Below are positions 10,151 through 20,847 of a stretch of 64,000 bases of DNA, one piece after another; the stretch's first letter is position 1, and each line of letters starts with the position of its first letter. This stretch comes from Furcasterigmium furcatum (taxonomy: Eukaryota; Ascomycota; Sordariomycetes; Glomerellales; Plectosphaerellaceae): NCBI GenBank assembly GCA_001599815.1, contig BCIA01000002.1, positions 1,309,831 to 1,373,830 on the forward strand. Reading direction: 5' to 3'. Below the pieces are notes generated by a model. That model was given only the letters and a program-made list of their open reading frames with translations, was not told the DNA's origin and did no database searches. The translations under genes were made by a program, and so were the position numbers.

Positions 10151-10464
10151 ATGAGAATGAAGTGCTTGGGCTTTTCATACCCATCCTTGACGGCTGCTTT
10201 TCGGGGAACGTTTCTTGCCAGGAGCACGGTAATACAACCAGGGAGAGAGAGACAGACGGGAGTGTGTGTCGGTCTGACACCAGACGACGGGCTGCGGCGC
10301 CCAATTTGTACGTATTTTGAGATGTACATGCGAGAACGACAATATCATTTCATTACCAGTTTTTCCTAACGCCTCGCTTGATGCAGATTCGGGGTGACGG
10401 GACTCAGCTCAGCGCAACGCAATGCCGTGCTATAAAACAACCATCAGGACTTTCCGAAGGGGTA
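10151..10464. other. Convergent spacer after the permease
   Basis: 314 bases between the stop codons of the permease (+) and the coiled-coil gene (-). Presumably 3' UTRs; nothing else seen. Confidence 0.5.
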
Positions 10465-11488
10465 TCATTGTCCTGACGAGCCGGTGCTAGAGGCCGTGCT
10501 GGACGGCCGGGGCGGCGGCGCCGGCATGCCGATGGGCAGGCCCGAGTCTCTCTGCATGGCGACGCCGCCCATGACGCTGCCCTCGGGAAGCGGCTGGCCC
10601 TCGTCGTCCATGTCCTGCTGGCTGCCGGCGAGCTGCTGCTGCGCGGCGATCTTCCTCTCCAGCTCCCTCAGGCGCGTGGTCTCGGCGGGGTCGATGAGGT
10701 CGTCGTCGTCGCTCCAGTAGGGGTCGTCGTCGGGCAGGTCGGGCATGGCGAGGCGCTTCCAGAAGCGCAGCTCCTGGCGGGCGGCGCGCTCGTCGACGCG
10801 CTTGTCCCAGCGCTCCTTGTCCTCGTCGTACTTGCGGCGGAAGTCGCGCAGCAGCTCGTTCGCCTTGCCGGCCCTGTCCTGCATCTCCCAGATCTGCTCG
10901 CGCAGGCGGCTGTTCTCCTGGCGGGCCTCGTCGAGCTGGGAGCGGTAGGAGCGGTGCCAGGAGGCGACGTCGCTGACGTGCTTGACCTTGTACTCGTGGA
11001 ACTGCTTGAGCATGGAGGCGAGTGCGGCGGCGTACTGGGCGAGGAGCTGGGCGTTGGCGTCGCGGCTGTACTTTGCCTTCTCGAGCGACTCGGAGAGGAG
11101 GGAGATGAGCTGGTCGAGGTTCTGTTCCTGCGCCGGGAGAGCTATACTGTTAGGTCCGCGTTCGCGTTCGCGTGAAGAGGGTCAATCGGTGGCCGCCGAC
11201 GTACAGTGGATGTTTTCCGCCGCGACGTTGAGCAGCTCCTCGTTGCTCATGCCCTGGAGCCTGGCCCTGCTGCGCACCCGACCAAGGCCGGCGACGATGT
11301 CCTCGGTGGCGCGGCGGTTGTCGTTCAGCTGGCGGCTGAGCTCCTCGACAAGGCCGTAGATGTAGTTGAGCTCGGACTGCTGGCCGGCAGGCGTCGCCAT
11401 GGGCATGCCGCCGGGCATGTTGCCGGGGCCTGCGCCGTTGATGCCGTTCATGTAGGCGAGCTGTTGCTGCTGCTGCTGGAGCTGCAAT

Positions 11489-11521
<33 letters not shown>

Positions 11522-11662
11522 AGTTGCTGGTGTCGTCGTCCAGTCAGTCACGGTCAACAATCAGGGGAGAGAGAGGGTGAGACAAACACTTGCAGTCATT
11601 TGGCGAGGTGGAGGAGGCTGGCTGGGAGGCGCGTCGTGAAAGGAAGGGGGCGCGGGAAACAT
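10465..11662 (-). CDS. PolyQ and coiled-coil protein, function unknown
   Basis: Minus-strand exons 11662-11594, 11526-11205 and 11141-10465 give 355 residues. Order: Pro-rich N-terminus (PPSQPPPPRQ); a Gln-rich run encoded by mixed CAG/CAA; Gly/Met/Pro-rich linker; a conserved-looking helical part (NYIYGLVEELSRQL...). A long charged coiled coil follows (about residues 150-270; LDEARQENSRLREQ register), then an acidic WSDDDDLIDP patch and a Pro/Ser tail. The second intron (11204-11142) skips CTAACAG and uses the next AG, which keeps the frame. The first intron fits phase 0 only with a GC donor (GCAAGT at 11593), so that junction is less sure. I do not recognise the family; scaffolding or regulation is only a guess. 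Confidence 0.7.
11461..11526 (-). repeat. CAG/CAA trinucleotide run (polyglutamine)
   Basis: Imperfect CAG/CAA repeat at the start of exon 2 of the coiled-coil gene, encoding mostly Gln with Leu interruptions. Such runs are length-variable between strains. Confidence 0.8.
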
Positions 11663-12432
11663 GTTTGCAGCCCTGGTCGAGTAGGTCAATCGGGTAAGGC
11701 TGGGTGTTGGTGGTGGAGCTCGTTGGGACATGGACTTGCAGGCGGGGTCGGGTCGGGTTGGGTTGGTTTGGTGTGTGGAAATAGGATGCTATTTGCGGAG
11801 GACGGATCTGGGCTGGGAGAGCGTCTGGCCGTTGGTCGCGTTGGCGTTGTGAAGCCGGAGCGCTTATCGTTATCGCGACCAACAGGGGGAGGTTTCTGGT
11901 TGAGCTGACTAAGAACCACGGAGAGCACGCATCTCGGAACACCCATCACACTGGCATGAGATGGAACTCGCTCAGTCCGCCCCTTGTACACTACTGGGAA
12001 GGCCTGGGGTTCAATTGAGTCTCTTGTGATAACTCCTGTTTGCCCAAGAAGCCTGAACAGTGGCGATTCCCACACATCAACCAGACGCTTGGGAGGAGTT
12101 GATCTCTATGTATGGCGAAAGAGGCTTTTCAGGCTATGAAGTTCGCTGCATTTATTTGTGGCGCCCACACTCGAGAGCCCCTTTTCACACTCACCGCCAT
12201 CCCCAGACCATGATGTCCTCACAGACACACACAGAGAGAGCTCTTCTTCGGATACCGACAACAAGGTGGGTTCCGGTTCCGCATGAGTCCTCCAAAGTCC
12301 GAAATGCCCTCATCCTCGACCCACTCCGCCCACAACCGCTGAACGGCCCTTGGTCTAGCCCCTGACGATGCTCCATCACCTCATACATGAAGGGCCGGGC
12401 CGCCCTCGCTTCTTCATCCAACAGGAAGACAA

Positions 12433-12503
12433 GCATTGCTGGTTTAGTGGTAAAATTCTCCGTTGCCATCGGGGAGCCCTGGGTTCGATTCCCAGGCAAT
12501 GCA
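12433..12503 (+). tRNA. tRNA-Gly(GCC)
   Basis: 71 bases fold as a standard intron-less tRNA. The acceptor GCATTGC pairs with GCAATGC, followed by discriminator A. The A box TGGTTTAGTGG, anticodon loop with GCC and T arm CTGGG/CCCAG with loop TTCGATT are all present. A run of six T lies at 12542-12547. Confidence 0.95.
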
Positions 12504-12541
12504 TTCCTGATTCCGCGGGGACAGTCCAATGTCCTCGTTCA

Positions 12542-12547
12542 TTTTTT
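12542..12547 (+). terminator. Pol III terminator of tRNA-Gly
   Basis: TTTTTT on the coding strand, 39 bases after the tRNA 3' end. It is the first T-run of at least four downstream. Confidence 0.5.
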
Positions 12548-12814
12548 GGCCACGGACTGACAATATTTTTTCTTTCATTGGGGAGGTAAGGTACTCTGCC
12601 ACAGCTTCGACGTTCATCAGACAGTGATGGCCATGAGGCTCGCTTCCCCTTTCTGGTCGGTTCCCTGTGCGACACCCCTGACTCGAACAAACAAGGACCA
12701 GAACTTGGCCTGCGAGTACATCAGCAAGATATCGGGATGGAAGTTGCCATGGCCACTCACAAGCGTCGCATAATCCTACTCTCACAGCGAGGGACGCCCA
12801 TGCCGCGCATATGC

Positions 12815-13993
12815 TCACAGGCTCTCCCCTGACATCTCATCCGACCTCTGTTCACTTGCCTAGCCCAGCCATATTAGCATATAAACAACCCCCTCGGAGG
12901 ACCAGGGTGCACTCACCAGCCAGTACTTCTTGATCTCCCTCTCCCGCGCAACGTCCATCTTGGCCATGGTGCCCACGTTCTCCAGCTCGTCACGGGACCG
13001 CTTCCGAACCTCGAGGCCCTGCCGAGGAGGTCCATCGGGATGCGCACCCTCGATTCGAACGCGGGCCTTCCTGTTGACGTCTTCGCGGAGGATGTTCTTG
13101 GCCGTGCTACTGGAAACACCCAGCTGGCGTCCGAGAGCAGAGGCCGGCTCGAAGAAGGGGTCCCTCGGGTCAAGGCCGGGAGGGTTGCGGGCTTTGCAGT
13201 ACTCGCCGGGCGCGACGAACTGGCCGTACTGCTCGGGCGGAGGCTGAGACGCCAACGGGGAGAAGAACCTCAGAGGCTCCTTATCTGGCGAGATGGCGGG
13301 AGGTGGAGGCACCTTGGGCGGCAGATGGTGAGAGAAGCCGCGGGGGTACGGGCCAATGCCGCCCGCGGGTGACGGGGACTTGGAGTTGAGATGGTGGGCG
13401 TAGACCACTTTGTCGCTCCTCAGGGAGCGCCAGACGTCGTCGGCGGTTTGGGCGGCACCGCCGATCTCGGGGAACTTGTTCTCGACGAGGTCGAACTCCT
13501 GTCCATGCGCGCGCTGTGCAGGCGAGGGGGATGGCGCGGCCTCGTCGCCGGAGTCGTCCTCGACGATCGCGGCGCAGTTGTCCGCGGGGAAACGAACATT
13601 GCCTTCTTGGTCTCTGGTCACGTCGTGGAATGGTCGCAGGGGCTGCTTCTTGTCGTCGCGAGCGTTGATTCTGTCCAGATAGCGCTGCATGTCGTCGCCG
13701 AGAGGATAATTATAGTCAACGGATGCAAGATAGGGGTTGTGATACGGCTCGGGATCGGCATCGAGATCCCCATATCCCATAAACATCTCCTTCAGGGCAC
13801 CCCTCTGTCGAGGAGAACTATAGGGGCGGTTCGGGTTCGGGCGGTGTTTGCCTCGTTCTCTGGCCTTGCGGGACTGACCATGGGTGACCGAGGGGCTGTC
13901 CGTGAGGTGGCCTTTCTGGAGGCTGGGGAAGAGCAGACGCCTAGCGTCGTTCTTCTGCTTTTGCGTCTTCTTCTTCTCCGGCGGGTCGGACAT
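12815..13993 (-). CDS. Unknown conserved-looking fungal protein
   Basis: Exons 13993-12917 and 12859-12815 give 373 residues. The start ATG at 13993 begins MSDPPEKKKTQKQK; the frame is open further upstream, but the upstream translation looks like leader sequence. The N-terminus is highly basic (NLS-like), followed by Pro/Asp/Tyr-rich low-complexity parts, a central acidic segment (EFDLVENKFPEIG) and many prolines. The C-terminus has KKNILREDVNRKARVRIEG-like basic and RKRSRDELENVG charged helices. The last intron (12916-12860) has GTGAGT, TGCTAAT and CTAG; splicing it adds a 14-residue tail ending SGESL. No catalytic motif or membrane segment is visible. A nuclear role is suggested by composition only. 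Confidence 0.72.
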
Positions 13994-14976
13994 GGTGATG
14001 GTCGATGTGCTTGAGGTTCTGTCGTCTTGGAGAGGCGACGGGGTTGTTGAGATATCGGATCGATAGAGGCAGGACGCTGGGAGAAGTAAGGTTGAGGAGT
14101 TGTCTGAGTTTCTGATCTTCTCAAGGTAGAAGAAGAGCCAGGCGCGTGAAAGAAGGCAGCCAGGAATCGTTCTGTTTTTTTTTTGATCCACCTGAGGACG
14201 TGAAGGGGGCTCGAGGGCTAGTTTTTGGGGAGAAGAGAACGCGAGATTCACTAGAAGCGGCACAAGAGCAGGTGCAGAACGCGTTCAAACACGGATCCTA
14301 CACGTGTGGCCGCGTAGGCGGTTTGGCCGTCCTTGGAAGCATCTCCAGTTCAACAAGAAGCCGTTTCTTCCGCGACTCCCTCGCGTGATATCAGTCAACA
14401 AACAAGGAATCACTTGTCCATATTGTTTCGCAAATACCTCGCGAGACAAAGGGAATAGTCGATGAGGGAAGCTCGTGTCAAACAGTGCACCGTCTCGAAA
14501 TACCAGGCTTCAACAAGTCACGATGGACCTCAGGGGTTGTCATATCGGGGCACTATATCTCTCGACACTCAAATCGATGCCTCAACACACCATCGCCGCA
14601 GTAATGAGATAAGAGAGCAGAATATGGCAAAAGTCTAGTTTCTTGAACACACTCGATCAAGTATATCATATCCCCCGAGCCCCCAGTCGAACATCGTGCC
14701 GCCCCATCGTCCTCCCACAACGGGAAGTCAGCCGCCTCTTATCAGGAAGCAAACGGAAAAGAATCTCGCACTCTGCCATGAGGAAAATGAAAAAGAGGTT
14801 CGTATCATGTGTCTCGTATCAGTCGTCCAGAAGAATCCATATAGTCATCCCCGGTTTCGTAAACAAAGCGCCCCGGCCTCGCACTCGTCGTACACAATCA
14901 AAAGGAAAAAGCGAAGCGCTCCCCGTACCCTCTTTTATTGCAACCGGCGGAAGGAAAACACCCGCCGCTCACGCCA
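13994..14976. other. Spacer between two minus-strand genes
   Basis: About 1 kb serving as promoter and leader of the 12815-13993 gene and as 3' flank of the caspase-like gene. It contains a T10 run (14175-14184). No further gene is supported. Confidence 0.5.
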
Positions 14977-17636
14977 TCAGCCGTCCACCTCCATTTTGGT
15001 CTCGGGCGCAGAATCCGCCGCGTCGCCGCCCGACTCTGCCGCTGCCTCCTCCACCCTCGAGTCGTCGCCGAAGCTCGCCACGATGGAATCCTGCGCCGCA
15101 TCGCCGCCGCCGCCGTTGCCGACGTTCACGGCCCCGTTGCCCGCGCACAGGCGGTACTCGCCGTCGTCCTTGCGCTCGATGATGCTCTCCTCCAGCGCCC
15201 ACTTGGCCAGGAGCCGGTCCACGCCCAGGTCGGTGCCCTCGCCCTTCTCCATGTGGCGGCCCACATGCTCCGTCCACTCGTCCCACGAGCCCGGGCCCTC
15301 GAACGTGCTCTGGCAGTCGGACTTGGGACACGCCGCGCGCTGCGGGGGCTTACGCCGCGTGATCAGGCATGTCAGCTGCATGTCCTTGACGTGCCCGTCC
15401 CACTCCGCCTGGAGCTTGCTGTCGTTTTTCGTCAGGGACTTCTTGATGGCGAAGGGCGCGTGCATGCGACGCAGGTGCTGCGTGAAGAGGTCCTTGCGAT
15501 TGAACTCGTTGCCCTTGCCCTCGATCGTGCTGTGGGGGCAGGAGGAGCACCTGTAGTACGTGAGGCACAAGTGTTGCGATGCGATGTGGCGCTTCCACTC
15601 GTTCTTGGACCCGAACGTGCTGGTGCACCCGGCGAAGTGGAAGGCGCATGGGAATGGCCGCGTGTGTGCTGCTGCGATGTGCTTCCGCAGGGAGGACGAG
15701 TCCTTGAACGGCTCGTGGCTGCAGAGGGTACAGCTCTGCTTCGGCGTCATCTTCTGCAGCGATCTTCTCGCTTGCGGCCTCGAGTTTGGCGTGGTCATCT
15801 CGGCGATGTGCAGAGACTCGTCTGCCGCCGCCTCGCTCGTCTCATGTGCCGTGCCGTTCTCGTCGCGGTGGACTGCACTGTCGGGAAGCATCGTACGCTG
15901 CTGACGTTCTACGGCGGGAGTGGCATCGTCGCTGAGGTGGCGCACGTGGCTGAGCGCCTTGAGTTGCTCAGCTGCCTCCTGCATCTCGGCAGAATCCTCG
16001 ACCTCGTTCTTCCCCTCGATCGCGGCAGAGGCGCCAGAACTGGTCGACGGACGGGGCATCCCGGCCGTGAGAGTGTCGAGTCGAGCCTGCGCTTCTTGGA
16101 AAGTAACCTCCTTGGAATCGATCGACCGGCGGTGTATCGAAGGCGTGTTGACAGCCACCTCTCTCGCCTCCAGCAAGATCCGTCCATCCTCGACCTCCTT
16201 TGCCGTTGCCTTTCCGACACCCGCCGAGCCCACGAGCTTCTGGTACAGGTGTATCATGTTGTGAGAGGTGATGTATCCCAGGAAACAGCAGACCTTGTCG
16301 TGCTGCACCACGTTCCAGACCGAGTGCGGCATCGAAATCAGGAGCATCGTAGGTGGGCCCAAGAACATGCCCTCGACTGTGATTCTCTGGCCCAGGGGCG
16401 GCGTATTTTGCAGCCAGCCGTTGAAGGAGGACATGTCCGGGCTGGCGTCACCGACGTACGTTGTGCATACCAGGACCCTTGCTTCGTCGAACCTCAGATC
16501 TGCTACGGATTCGGAGTCGATGACCAGATCCTCCTTCGTCGGCTTTGCCGGCGTTTCAGGGACAGTCCCGTTACGGGGAGACTGTAGTTGTGTTGGTCGA
16601 GTTGCCGTGGCAGGGCCCAGGATCAAGCTTTGGCCCTTGCTGGCGGTGAGGTTGAAGTAGACAGGGCCCTGCACCGCCAGTGAAGGCAGCTTCCCGGTGC
16701 CATTCGGCATTTTGGCGCCCTGCGACAGCTCCTGATGCTTGAGAAGCACAATCTCATCATACAGCCTTTGGACGTTGAAAGGTCTCCCACTCTTGCTCAG
16801 CTGGTGGAGCACCTCGACCAGCGTCGTCGTGAAGGAGCGCCCTGGCGTGTCGCGGGGGTTGTGCTCCGCGGTACAGGCGGCAATGGCCTGCTTGACGCCG
16901 TGGCTCCCAGATAGGGGCACATCCCGGACGCAGCAGGTGTCGAGCAGCAGCAGGATGTCAGACTGAGCATCTTCGAAGAGGCAACGCACCCCATCCCACT
17001 TCAGCTTGGCGGCATCTTCCCGAGCATTGCTGTGGAGGATGCGGTCAACACACGAGTCACGGGGGGAACAGAGGCTAGATATCGACTCACCACGCCCAGT
17101 ACAGCTGGTTGTCGGAGCTGACGTAGCCGTAGCCGGCGTAGTAGATGATCAGGAGGTGGTTCGGCCTGGCGTGCTCTAAGAAGGATGCCATCTGCACGCC
17201 GAGCTTGATGCTGGGATTTGCCACGGTGGGAATGTTCCATCGCTCGGTCTGGTAATGATACCGGTCTCGCAGGATGTTTTCTAGGGTGGCCACGTCGGAC
17301 TCGACCGAGACATCGTCTTCCCATCTTAACAGCAGAACAGAAACACTACTATACGGGGATCGCTCCGTCTGGCGCTGGATCAGCATGGCGGCATCCTGGA
17401 GATGCCTGGCAAAGGATTCGAAGTCATGGCGCTCGGCGGGCGGTGGCTCTTGTACGGGAAACGCAGCTGGCGGCTGTGAGCATTGATGGTCAGTGCCTGG
17501 ATACGAAGAACGCGTCTCTTGGCGAGGTGCTGCTCACGGCATCGTTCGGAAAGGGCGTCGGCTGGGGATTGTGCGCATTGGAAGGCTCCTTTGGCATTAA
17601 CCGCCGTTTTTTGGCGGGCTGCGATGGCTGTTCCAT
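14977..17636 (-). CDS. Caspase-like (peptidase C14-type) domain fused to C2H2 zinc fingers
   Basis: Exons 17636-17538, 17473-17091 and 17029-14977 give 844 residues. Residues 1-33 carry a basic PAKKRRL signal. About 65-195 form a caspase/p20-like fold. A long strand precedes LLIIYYAGYG, where the family normally has a GHG-type histidine; here Tyr148 occupies it. The nucleophile region LLLLDTCC (Asp191, Cys193) is present. After a linker with no recognised domain, about 593-760 hold several C2H2-type fingers (CTLC...H...H, CAFHFAGC...H, YRCSSCP...H, CPKSDC...H). The last region is acidic and ends KMEVDG. Fungal C14-like domains are linked to cell-death or self-recognition proteins; that role is inference here. 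Lack of the catalytic His suggests a pseudoprotease or a DNA-binding regulator. Confidence 0.85.
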
Positions 17637-20600
17637 CTACGATCGCGGGCAGAGTGCGGTGGTGGTTCGACGTCGGGTGTTGATAGAAGAGAAAGGCCGT
17701 CAGCGGTGGATGGTGGTGGCGGTGGTGGGAAAGGAAGCTGGGCGGGTAGATGAATGGTCAATGACCGGAAGAAGTGGCCATAAGACTGCGCGGAAACGCA
17801 GGATTGAAGAAGAGGCGCATACGAGGGGACGAAAAGGCGGCAGTGAAGGGATATGCCCAAATTGGGGTGTGGAGGGGGCACAGGAGGAGAGTGTAGGTGA
17901 GAGGAGGGAAAGGCGAGGAAGGAGCCCGGGCTGGGGGTGAGAAGAGTAAGGCTGGAGAAGCCTCCCCCAAAAACCGTAGCGAGGCTGTGGCCAGTAGTGG
18001 GACTTGGGCTATCAGGCCTGGAACGCATGTGCCGATAGGGCCGCTGATTGGCCGATAGCTGGGCCCAGCCTCCCGGATGGGGCCGTTTGTGCTGGCGGTT
18101 GTGCTAACCTGGAAGGTCCCCCACTGGAGTTGTGCCCGCGGTAGGGGTCGTCGTCCCCTGAATTAAGTCCGCTGGTAGTGGAGGTACACCAAAGCCCTGC
18201 TGGGTTGGCGGTGGCAAGCGAAGAAAGACTTGCTTTTCTCCGTGTAGCACGCTACTGGCTGGTAAATTGGCAACATTGTTGGCCGCATTCGCAATGTACG
18301 TGTGACGACGACGAGGGACTCAGGACTTGGGGATCGGACGGCCCAAACTCTCCTTCAGCTTCCCCTCATCTCCCACCAAATTTTGTCTCCGGGCTGTGTC
18401 CAGCAATGGGAGGGTTTAGCTCTCGTCGCACTCCGCGCCCACCCGGCTATTCTTTCGGCCAAGCCGCTTCTCCTCACCAATGTGGTGAGAGGATGAGGTG
18501 AGGGTCACCAGTCAGCTACACACAAGGTCAGTGGTGCCCTCTCATGACGGGCCCCAAGTGGCAGGAGAGCAGGCCACCTCATCAGCGAGGCGGGCTCTCA
18601 TCCATCGTCTCTGGTAGGTCGGCGGCACGGTCTGATGCGGCAGGCTTGTCCTCTGCCAACCAATCCGCGGAGCTGGCAGCCCCCTCGTCCTCACCAAGAG
18701 CGTCCAAACGCCTCGTCCCATCCCGCGGCGCATGTGGGTGAATGGATGGCACACACCGATCCTGCAGCCACGCCAGTCGCGTTGCCCTTGACTGGTGCCA
18801 CATGTACAAGTACGTGCCTTTCGAAACCCAAGGACCGACAGCATCGAGGAAAGCGGCGCGCCCGTTTCAATCTACAGCGTAAGTAGAGCGAGCGTCATCC
18901 CAGCTGGTGTGAGGCTGCCGGTGCAGATTACACCACGGCTCAGCTCGTCGTGAGAGCGTCAATCGGCGAAGGAGTAGGAGCGGCAGTTCCCTTCCGTTGA
19001 ATGTCTCAGCCTAGCTGGGATGCGCTTCAGAGCGGCGTCGGCAGATAGCGAGAGGAGAGGACTGCCCCGTCAGACCTCACCGCTCCCAGGGCTCACCGTT
19101 GGGCTGTCTCCTTGCTGCGTGGGCACCATCCATATGTACGGGAGACGTTGGTGTCCATGGCCGCTTCGGGATTGATGCCCGATTTATCTAGCACCGGCAC
19201 TCATGTCGGGCGAGACTCGCCCGTGGTGGCAATGGATGCTTGAGTGACTCGGCAGTAGGCACCCAGCTGCTGGCAGATATGGACAGTCAGGTTTCGCAAA
19301 TCGACTCGGGGCCAGCCTTGTCGAGGGGCAATTCGAGTGCAGCCTCGTCCCAGCACTTTGGTCTTGTAGGTGACCCAGGACGGGTGAATCACAATCCCAT
19401 TGTTGCGCGGCCCGTTCGGTTACCCATTGAGAGGCCTGGTGCGTGCTGCTGCACCCATACTCGTCGTATGCTGAGATAAGACGACGGCTGACCAGAGGGC
19501 CGTCTCGTGGGCTGCCTCCTTGAAGAACGAGAGTGGACTTGGCTGGCGGGTACCAATGCAGGCGTCTCCGGGGTTCTTGGCGCCAGACATGCTAACGGTG
19601 TCCACGGGTGTCCCTGATGGCAACTGGGACCAACAGGCACAGGTCTTGCAGACAATTCGTGATAGCCAGAGGACGCGAGGACGTATGTCCATCCAACCAT
19701 ACACGTCGCCAAGCCTGCACCGCCACACGGGAAAAGTGTCTCTGGAGATCGGTCGTGCGCTCGGGAGGCAAAGACATCTCGTATCCAATGGATGCCCTGT
19801 GTCCAGGTCATTGGGTTCCAGAAGCAGTGGACACTGAAACGTCCGGGAAGTCGATACTCGTCATTCTCTCTGGGCGGGCGGCGGATGGCATCGCCTGGGA
19901 GGCGGCGAGGTAGCACAGGGGCAAAAGTCACGGCTGTGATGTTGCATGCCGAGTCCTTGTTAGGCTTCAGTACTTGGGTCCCAGTGCCTGGGAGGCCCCC
20001 TCGCTGGCTGGGTTCCCGGTGTTGAAGAATGCTGGAGCCTGGCGTCCAGGACCGAACCGACGGACTTGGTGCCTCGTGATGGGAGCCCCGCGATGAGATG
20101 AACGAGACAGGGATCCCCTGATGTTGTTTCGGCAGAGACACGAGCCTGCACGTGGTGAGCTCCTCAGCTTTCCTCGAGGCAAGGCCGGGAGGCGACCGGT
20201 GCTGCCGAAGGGTCCCCTCTGTGGTGGATGGGTTCGCAGAGGAGAATTGTGTCTGGGTGGATGACGAGGAGGGGACTTCGAGGGGCAAGGAGATCGTTTA
20301 GTGGCCGAGGTACCTGTGGCTAATGCAGGAGAACGGGAAAGAGGGACCCGCGGGACCTTGGTGATGACATGGATGCAACTTCCAGCTGCCAAATCCATCC
20401 ATCACGGGCAGGGGCCCCGGGCTGACGCTGACCAGACATTCTTTCCTTCCAGACGCTTCCCATCGCAATCCGCTTCCAGCTTCATCTCCTCCTGAAATTT
20501 TGCGCGCAACCAGCAGCCTCCGTGATCCTTCTCCCATACGCGCAATTGCGGCCGTCGCACAACTCCTGCAGTCACTCCAGCATCTCCGCAAAGTACATCG

Positions 20601-20847
20601 TCATCTTGGCGGTTTGCGTCACCCGCTCGTGACTCGGCGCAGAAATACCAAGACCTTGCCCGTTTGCTGAGGGGCCGCCGCGCTTATTACTTGCCTCACA
20701 TTCACAATCAAACAAACACCGACAACACCTGGAGTGCGACCCCAACCTCACCCGCAGTCCGCAAAACCACCTTTCGACCGGCCCTGCGTGGCCTTACTCC
20801 TCTCTCCCTTCTTCGCCCTGACAATCCCGTCGCCACTACCCGACCCG
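17637..20847. other. 3.2-kb gene-free spacer
   Basis: Lies between the divergent caspase-like (-) and patatin-like (+) genes. The longest frame is 19389-20288 (-, 299 codons), which has no family features, no hydrophobic core and no matching introns, so I do not call it a gene. GC is not depressed, so there is no sign of RIP-mutated repeats. Confidence 0.45.

Larger units (their letters stand above)
11663..12814. other. Spacer with the tRNA-Gly gene
   Basis: 1.15 kb upstream of the coiled-coil gene and downstream of the next minus-strand gene. It holds tRNA-Gly (12433-12503). Frames present here are short or antisense and show no family features. Confidence 0.5.
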
